Below, one piece after another: positions 52,459-57,105 of a DNA stretch of 57,105 bases. A model generated the notes under the pieces. That model did no database searches, had not been told where the DNA came from, and saw nothing but the letters and a program-made list of their open reading frames with translations. A program made the translations under genes and the position numbers. Numbering within the stretch: position 1 is the stretch's first letter; each line of letters opens with the position of its first letter. The stretch spans positions 1-57,105 of the forward strand of contig JAPKZO010000004.1 in NCBI GenBank assembly GCA_026393755.1, in the 5' to 3' direction. This DNA comes from Acidobacteriota bacterium (lineage in GTDB: Bacteria; Acidobacteriota; Vicinamibacteria; Vicinamibacterales; JAKQTR01).

Positions 52459-54416
52459 CAGGTCCTCTCCGACGCCAGCACCTGACGCACCACGTCGGCA
52501 TAGTCGGCAAATCGGAACGGCTTCTCCACCCGCAGCACCAGGGTCCGCTGAAAGAAGTCACCCTGATTCATACCAACCAGGTCGCCTGACGCGAACACGA
52601 ACCGCCGCGCGAGTCGTGGCCGGTTGAGGCGAACCCACTCGTAGAGCTGGATGCCGTCGACGGGCCCCGGCATTCGGACGTCGGAGATGATCAGATCGAC
52701 GTCATTCGCCTCGAGGTGGCGAATGCCTTCGGCGCCCGTGGCCACGCCCGTCGCCTGAATGCCGAGTTTCGCCAGGTAGGACACCTGCAGCCGCACCAGC
52801 ATCTCTTCGTCGTCGACGACCAGAGCACGCCGTTCGGACGTCGTACCCGGTTCGCGGCTGGCTGGCTCGGGTGACGGCGGGGCCGGCTGAGCGTTCTTCG
52901 CGACGCTGTCAGGATCGCCGACAGGCAGTGTGATTGCGACCCGGGCACCCTTCTCCCAGTTGCCCGCGAGAATCTCGCCGCCGTGCTCCTCGACAATCCC
53001 GTAGCACACGCTCAGCCCCAGCCCGGTGCCCTGGCCAACGTCCTTCGTCGTGTAGAACGGATCGAAGGCCTTGACCGGATCGCGGAACCCCGGTCCATCA
53101 TCCGCGAACTCAATGGCCACACTGGTGCCGATCCGGCGCGTCCGAACCCAGATGGTCCCTGCGCGATCTTCCCCGCGGATGGCGTCGTGCGCGTTGTTCA
53201 GGAGGTTCAGCATGACCTGCTGCATCTTGCTGCGGTCGGCGCTCATCACCGGGTTGGACGGGTCGAACTCGCGCACGAGCGTGATGTTGCGCGTGCCCAG
53301 TTCGTACTCCCGGAGGCTCAGCACCTGATCCACCATCTCGTTGACGCCGACCGCCTCCAACCGCGGCTCCTGCTGGCGCGCGAACTGGAGGAGGTTGGCG
53401 ACAATCTTGCGGCACCGTTCCACCTGTGCGTCCGCCTCGTCGAGCAGGCCGATCGCCTTGGCGTGGTCGCCGCCGGGGGTCAGCTCCATCTTCGCCAGTT
53501 CGGCGAAGCCCCTGATCGTCGCAAGCGGGTTGTTCAACTCGTGGGCGACGCCGCTGACGAGCAGCCCCACCGCCGACATCTTCTCGGCCCGGCTCAACTT
53601 GGCCTGGACGTCATGGAGCTGCTTCGCCCGGTCCTCCACCTTGCGTTCGAGACCGGCATAACTCTCGGCCAGCGACTCGGCCATGAAATTGAAACCTTCG
53701 GTGAGTTGGCCGAACTCGTCGGCAACGCGAACCTGAACGCGGGCCGTGAGGTCGCCACGCCGCATGCGGTCCGATGCAGCAAGAAGCTCGCTGACCGGCC
53801 CGAGAATCCTCCGGCGCAGCACGACCGTCGAGACCACCGCTCCGACAACCGTCAGTCCGATCAACGTGAAGAAGGCCGCCAGACCCCGATTCCCAAGCCG
53901 CTCGAGGTGGACCACGACGTCGCGGAGCTTGGCCAACTGGAGCGCACTCAGCTGGTCGAATTCGGTCCTGATTTCGTCGTGGAGTCGATAGAGCCGCTGG
54001 ACGCTGACGGCGACCTCGGCGGACTTGCCGGCGGCCAGTTCGGAGGCGGCCTGCATCGACAGGAGATTGGAATCGAACTGCAACGCCTTGGCCCGCTCGA
54101 CCGTGAGGCGTTCCTGAACGCCGATGTCCAGCTTCAGGTACTCGGTGTACCTCTCGCCGAGCCTGTAGTTCAGTTCCTTGAGGTTTTCGGCAAACCCAGG
54201 CTCGCGCTGAACCAACTGCCGTTGCATCTGCACGAGGTGTTCGGCGTTGCCCCGGGTGAGCTGCTGGCTGAGTGTCGAGGTCCGCTGCAGGTTCTCGAGA
54301 AGGCTGGTGCCCTGTGCAGAGACGTTGGCAAACTGGTAGGCCAGGGCTGCCGCCACAGCCAGAACCAGCAGCGACACGGATGACACAAGGATGTTGAACT
54401 GCCTCGCGATCGTCAT
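52458..54416 (-). CDS. hybrid sensor histidine kinase with C-terminal receiver
   Basis: A 652-residue membrane kinase. Two membrane segments (about residues 8-28 and 177-200) enclose a helical periplasmic domain; then come HAMP (about 200-255), a HisKA domain with His in GVAHELNNPLATI (about 290), and an HATPase domain with NLLNNAHDAI, ADDGPGF and GTGLGLSVCYG. A Pro-rich linker leads to a receiver with Asp in LIISDVRMPGP (about 578). There is no DNA-binding output. The binding-protein gene follows with overlap. Confidence 0.93.
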   Translation of the reverse strand: MTIARQFNILVSSVSLLVLAVAAALAYQFANVSAQGTSLLENLQRTSTLSQQLTRGNAEHLVQMQRQLVQREPGFAENLKELNYRLGERYTEYLKLDIGVQERLTVERAKALQFDSNLLSMQAASELAAGKSAEVAVSVQRLYRLHDEIRTEFDQLSALQLAKLRDVVVHLERLGNRGLAAFFTLIGLTVVGAVVSTVVLRRRILGPVSELLAASDRMRRGDLTARVQVRVADEFGQLTEGFNFMAESLAESYAGLERKVEDRAKQLHDVQAKLSRAEKMSAVGLLVSGVAHELNNPLATIRGFAELAKMELTPGGDHAKAIGLLDEADAQVERCRKIVANLLQFARQQEPRLEAVGVNEMVDQVLSLREYELGTRNITLVREFDPSNPVMSADRSKMQQVMLNLLNNAHDAIRGEDRAGTIWVRTRRIGTSVAIEFADDGPGFRDPVKAFDPFYTTKDVGQGTGLGLSVCYGIVEEHGGEILAGNWEKGARVAITLPVGDPDSVAKNAQPAPPSPEPASREPGTTSERRALVVDDEEMLVRLQVSYLAKLGIQATGVATGAEGIRHLEANDVDLIISDVRMPGPVDGIQLYEWVRLNRPRLARRFVFASGDLVGMNQGDFFQRTLVLRVEKPFRFADYADVVRQVLASERT

Positions 54417-54582
54417 CGACAGCGCCTTCTCCCGGGAGGGCCGGCGTCAACCCGTCCCGACAGTTACGATTCGTTGCTGAAAGTGGTCTGAGTCTAGCAG
54501 AAAACCGCATTGCACACTTCCTGTCCCGCGAGCCGCGGCACGCCCGAATTCGGCATCGACGGGGTGCTACCATGCGCCCATT

Positions 54583-54870
54583 ATGCCCTTCCAACTCGAT
54601 CTCCCGTCGACACTGCAGGACGCGAGGACGTACCGGCTGCTGTCGTGGTACCAGTTTGTGTATTCGCTCTGCGGGCTGGTGCTCGGACTGGCGTGCCTGA
54701 TCGGGGGTGTGCTGCTGTTTCTGAACAGTGTGGCCGGCTCTGCCAGCTGGACCGCGCAGATCCTCGGCGCGGAGAGCCGGGTGTCGGACGCGGCTCCCGG
54801 CGCCATCCTGTTCGTGGTCGGCCTGTTCGTCGTCCTGGCCACCCGGTTTACCGTCCGCGTCCAGAAGTGA
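54583..54870 (+). CDS. two-helix membrane protein of unknown function
   Basis: A 95-residue protein with a short soluble N-terminus (MPFQLDLPSTLQDARTYRLL), one hydrophobic segment at about 28-48, and another at about 72-87, ending in RFTVRVQK. No family is recognised. TACCAT lies nine bases before the ATG and there is no Shine-Dalgarno site, so the mRNA may be nearly leaderless. Confidence 0.55.
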   Translation: MPFQLDLPSTLQDARTYRLLSWYQFVYSLCGLVLGLACLIGGVLLFLNSVAGSASWTAQILGAESRVSDAAPGAILFVVGLFVVLATRFTVRVQK

Positions 54871-54890
54871 CCCCTGTCACGAATTTTTCC

Positions 54891-55016
54891 AAACTTCGAC
54901 GAGCACCCTTTCGTCTAATATGGACAACTGTCTCCGCCGTCCGCGCCACGCCCCCAATGGACAGCGGTCTCCTCCCCCGTACGGGGGTTGTCGCACGTTG
55001 TGTGAGTGCGTATAAA
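54891..55016 (+). promoter_or_regulatory. double promoter region with direct repeats and a palindrome
   Basis: AAACTT (54891-54896) and GTCTAA, 16 bases further on, resemble an ECF (RpoE-like) promoter. Downstream, TTGTCG (54988-54993) and TATAAA (55011-55016), 17 bases apart, form a housekeeping promoter. Between them lie two copies of TGGACARCKGTCTCC (54921-54935 and 54958-54972, 37 bases apart) and a CCCCCGTACGGGGG palindrome at 54974-54987. Both promoters point to the gene at 55093. Confidence 0.5.
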
Positions 55017-55092
55017 GTGCTCCCGTCACTCTTCGCGATAGGCCGGAGATGTGACCCATTCACTTTTCGCGTCTTCAACAGCGAGGGATTCG

Positions 55093-56334
55093 ATGCGTGT
55101 GATTCTGAGCGTGGGTGTTGTGCTGTGCCTGGTGGCTGGCGTCGTCGCAGAACGCGTCGACCCGGTGGTCGACGCAGCGAGCGTGCTTGCTGCGGCCCGC
55201 GCGGCGCTCGGTGGCGAGCAGAAGCTGGCAGCAGTGACATCGTTTACTGCGACGGGGCGGACACGCCAGCTGCGTGGCAACAATCTGGTGCCAATCGTCT
55301 TCGAGATGTGGTGTGAACTGCCAGACAAGTACGTCCGGAAGGACGAGATTCCCGCGCAGGAATCCGACCCGACGTCCAGCGGCTTCAATGGCGACAGTCT
55401 GATTCAGATCCCGCCGCCGCCGCCGGCTCCGCCGATGGCGGCCCGGCCCGGCGCTCCAGGACCAGCGACTCCCGCAAAGCCGGCTGCCGGCCCCGCGACT
55501 GGCGCACCGGCGCCAGCCGCTCCGCCGCCCGGAGCCACAGCCCCGCCACAAACAAGCGCGACAGCGCCGGGCGGAACGCGGCCAGCGTCAGGTGATCCGC
55601 TCGCCGCGGCAGCGGCGGCTGCGACTGCGATGTCGGGAAGACCGGGTGGGACGCCGCCAACTGCTGGCGGACCTCCATCTGGTCCACCGCCAGATCCGCG
55701 CAAGGCGCGAGTCACGACAGTCAAGCAGGACTTCGTCAGGCTCACGCTGGGAATGTTCGCCGCGTCGTTCAGCAGTTATCCAGTCACCTTCAGGCACATC
55801 GGCCAGGCCGAGGCCCCGCAGGGCAAAGCCGATGTGCTGGAAGTCAAAGGCGCTGGCACATTCCTGCTCAAGCTGTTCATCAACAGTGGGACGCACCTGC
55901 CCGTCATGGTGAGCTGGACGGTGCCGGCGACCAACGTCGTCATCAAGACGCCCGACCAGCCCGCCCCCGCGACCCTGCCGCCTGGGTCGATTGTCGTGGA
56001 GGCACCGGCGGCTCCGCCAGCCACCGCACCCAAGGAAGAGTTGGCCAAGTACGCGCAGGACATCATGGCGCTGCGGAAGCAAGCCCTCACTAGCAGGCTC
56101 ATCGAGCACCGCGTCTACTACGCAGACTATCGCGACATTGGCAACGGACTGAAGTTCCCGTTCCGCCTGCGCCGCGCCGTGGCCGGCGACACCATCGAAG
56201 AAATGACCTTCGATGAGTTCGCCATCAACAAGAAGATCGACCCACCTTCGATGAGTTCGCCATCAACAAGAAGATCGACCCTAGGCGATTTGCTCCCCTC
56301 AAGTAGCCGGAGCGCTGAGTCCTTCGATTCATAA
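55093..56334 (+). CDS. secreted Pro/Ala-rich protein with frameshifted C-terminus
   Basis: A 413-residue exported protein of unknown function: signal peptide (about 1-20), a first beta-rich domain beginning VLAAARAALGGEQKLAAVTS, a Pro/Ala/Gly linker (about 113-212), and a second domain that ends EEMTFDEFAINKKIDP. The two domains look like outer-membrane lipoprotein-sorting-like folds found in acidobacterial proteins, which is a guess. After KIDP a 38-bp duplication moves the frame and adds about 27 residues of unrelated sequence. Without it the protein would end RRFAPLK at a TAG at 56304-56306. GAGGG precedes the ATG by six bases. Confidence 0.75.
   Translation: MRVILSVGVVLCLVAGVVAERVDPVVDAASVLAAARAALGGEQKLAAVTSFTATGRTRQLRGNNLVPIVFEMWCELPDKYVRKDEIPAQESDPTSSGFNGDSLIQIPPPPPAPPMAARPGAPGPATPAKPAAGPATGAPAPAAPPPGATAPPQTSATAPGGTRPASGDPLAAAAAAATAMSGRPGGTPPTAGGPPSGPPPDPRKARVTTVKQDFVRLTLGMFAASFSSYPVTFRHIGQAEAPQGKADVLEVKGAGTFLLKLFINSGTHLPVMVSWTVPATNVVIKTPDQPAPATLPPGSIVVEAPAAPPATAPKEELAKYAQDIMALRKQALTSRLIEHRVYYADYRDIGNGLKFPFRLRRAVAGDTIEEMTFDEFAINKKIDPPSMSSPSTRRSTLGDLLPSSSRSAESFDS
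56206..56281. repeat. perfect tandem duplication of 38 bp
   Basis: 56206-56243 and 56244-56281 are identical. As 38 is not a multiple of three, the second copy is read out of frame. The lack of any difference between copies suggests a recent event, or an assembly artefact. Confidence 0.95.
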
Positions 56335-56360
56335 GTTCGGCGACGAACGTATTCCCTCAT

Positions 56361-56401
56361 CCCTCGACCTGGCTCGGGATGACCCTGAGCCGGTCGAAGG
56401 G
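56361..56401. terminator. inverted repeat downstream of the secreted-protein gene
   Basis: CCCTCGACCTGGCTCGGG (56361-56378) pairs imperfectly with CCCTGAGCCGGTCGAAGGG (56383-56401). Dispersed repeats of this form are common in high-GC genomes. In place it would serve as a hairpin terminator, though no T tract follows. Confidence 0.5.
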
Positions 56402-56491
56402 TCAGGACTCAGTGCTGAGCGAGCAGGGTGACTGAATTGGGTTCCGGAGAATGCGCTGCCGTATTTGTGAGTCGAAGCACTGAGAGGCTTT

Positions 56492-57105
56492 ATGATTCGT
56501 CGTGCGATCATTGCGGTTCTGCTGTTGTTGGTCTTCGCCAGTCTGCCCGCCGTGTCGTCGGCTCAGACCAAGCCGGCGCCCACGGGCAAGCTCATGATTA
56601 CCGTTGTCGATCAGAGCCGACTGGTCATCCCGAATGCCACGGTGACGATCGTGGGCATCGACGACACGACCAAGAAAGCGACAATTGCTCCAGCCAAGTC
56701 ATCGGACAAGGGCGTGTCGACGTTCGAGGGGCTCGCGCCCGGCCGGTATGCCGTGAGCGGGGAGTTCCCCGGGTTCGAAATCGGCGCCATTAACGACCTT
56801 CGCGTCAAGGCCGGCGACAACAAGGGCGTGCTCGTGCTGCCGATGGCGAGGTTGACGGAGGAGATTACCGTTGGCCGCGACAAGCAGACGGTCGCATCGG
56901 ATCGCGGAGCGACGTTCGGGTCGGCGTTGACGCGCGAACAGATCGACGCGCTATCGGACGATCCGACCGAGATGGCGCGGCAGCTTCAGGACATGGCTGG
57001 AACCGGCGCGACGATGCGCGTCGACAGCTTCGAGGGTGCGCAACTGCCGCCGAAGGCGATGATCAAGGCCATCCACATTACCCGCGACTCGTTCGCCGCG
57101 GAGAA
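56492..57105 (+). CDS. carboxypeptidase-regulatory-like/TonB-dependent receptor, 5' part
   Basis: An open frame of 204 codons that runs off the right edge. A signal peptide (about residues 1-25, ending VSSAQ) precedes a carboxypeptidase regulatory-like beta sandwich (about 33-120: GKLMITVVDQSRLVIPNATV, FEGLAPGRYAVSGEFPGF), and then a TonB plug-like start (EEITVGRDK, LPPKAMIKAIHITRDSF). This order is that of the large OmpA/TonB-type outer-membrane receptors abundant in Acidobacteria. The barrel lies beyond the window. Confidence 0.82.
   Translation, partial: MIRRAIIAVLLLLVFASLPAVSSAQTKPAPTGKLMITVVDQSRLVIPNATVTIVGIDDTTKKATIAPAKSSDKGVSTFEGLAPGRYAVSGEFPGFEIGAINDLRVKAGDNKGVLVLPMARLTEEITVGRDKQTVASDRGATFGSALTREQIDALSDDPTEMARQLQDMAGTGATMRVDSFEGAQLPPKAMIKAIHITRDSFAAE

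Overview
The window is GC-rich, densely coded chromosomal DNA from a Gram-negative (diderm) bacterium. The best guess is an Acidobacteriota, probably of the Vicinamibacteria type. The reasons are the gene set (secreted M14, S9 and M55 peptidases, a penicillin acylase, a start of a carboxypeptidase-regulatory-domain/TonB receptor, MlaFED, a UMF1-type MFS), the frequent promoters that sit right against start codons, and the intergenic palindromes around GGTCCGACC. This placement is inference from content; no marker gene was compared.

Layout. 1-4.1 kb: an edge fragment, a 6S RNA with its own promoter, then rny-thiL-DUF2062-3D domain genes in a tightly overlapping run. 4.1-12.3 kb (minus strand): a cell-shape operon that begins with a GAF-GGDEF diguanylate cyclase and continues mreB-mreC-mreD-mrdA-rodA-rng. 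12.4-20.2 kb: envelope maintenance genes (PpiD/SurA-like chaperone, amidase_3, SppA), a membrane SpoIIE-type phosphatase, and a small nucleotidyltransferase pair that may be a toxin-antitoxin module.

20.4-25.7 kb: tRNA-Leu(CAG) followed by a decayed island. A 65-bp stretch of the tRNA 3' end recurs at 23.9 kb and, in more decayed form, at 25.7 kb, which suggests two successive insertions at the same tRNA. No integrase remains. The inner island holds a chain of very small overlapping minus-strand genes, including a ribbon-helix-helix-like protein and a 48-residue ORF, with two GTTTGGT/ACCAAAC palindromes; the outer one holds a lone MNT-type nucleotidyltransferase and an MFS exporter.

25.7-33.4 kb: unlinked metabolic and envelope genes (M55 aminopeptidase, Met/Gly-rich Spy-like protein, CYTH protein, deoxynucleoside kinase, penicillin acylase, DUF4143 ATPase under a palindromic operator). 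33.4-38.3 kb (minus): a compact catabolic operon of RraA/HMG-type aldolase, class V aminotransferase, aconitase-family large and small subunits and an acidic-substrate symporter. I propose that it converts a branched glutamate analogue such as 4-methyleneglutamate to two pyruvates; this is the most interesting candidate new system. 38.3-41.3 kb: mlaE-mlaF-mlaD lipid transport, with an MlaD fused to an OmpA-like domain. 41.5-57.1 kb: UMF1 MFS, a PAS-PAS-PP2C phosphatase, M14 and S9 peptidases, a hybrid histidine kinase coupled to a periplasmic binding lipoprotein, and two secreted or outer-membrane proteins at the right edge, one lengthened by a 38-bp tandem duplication that shifts its frame.
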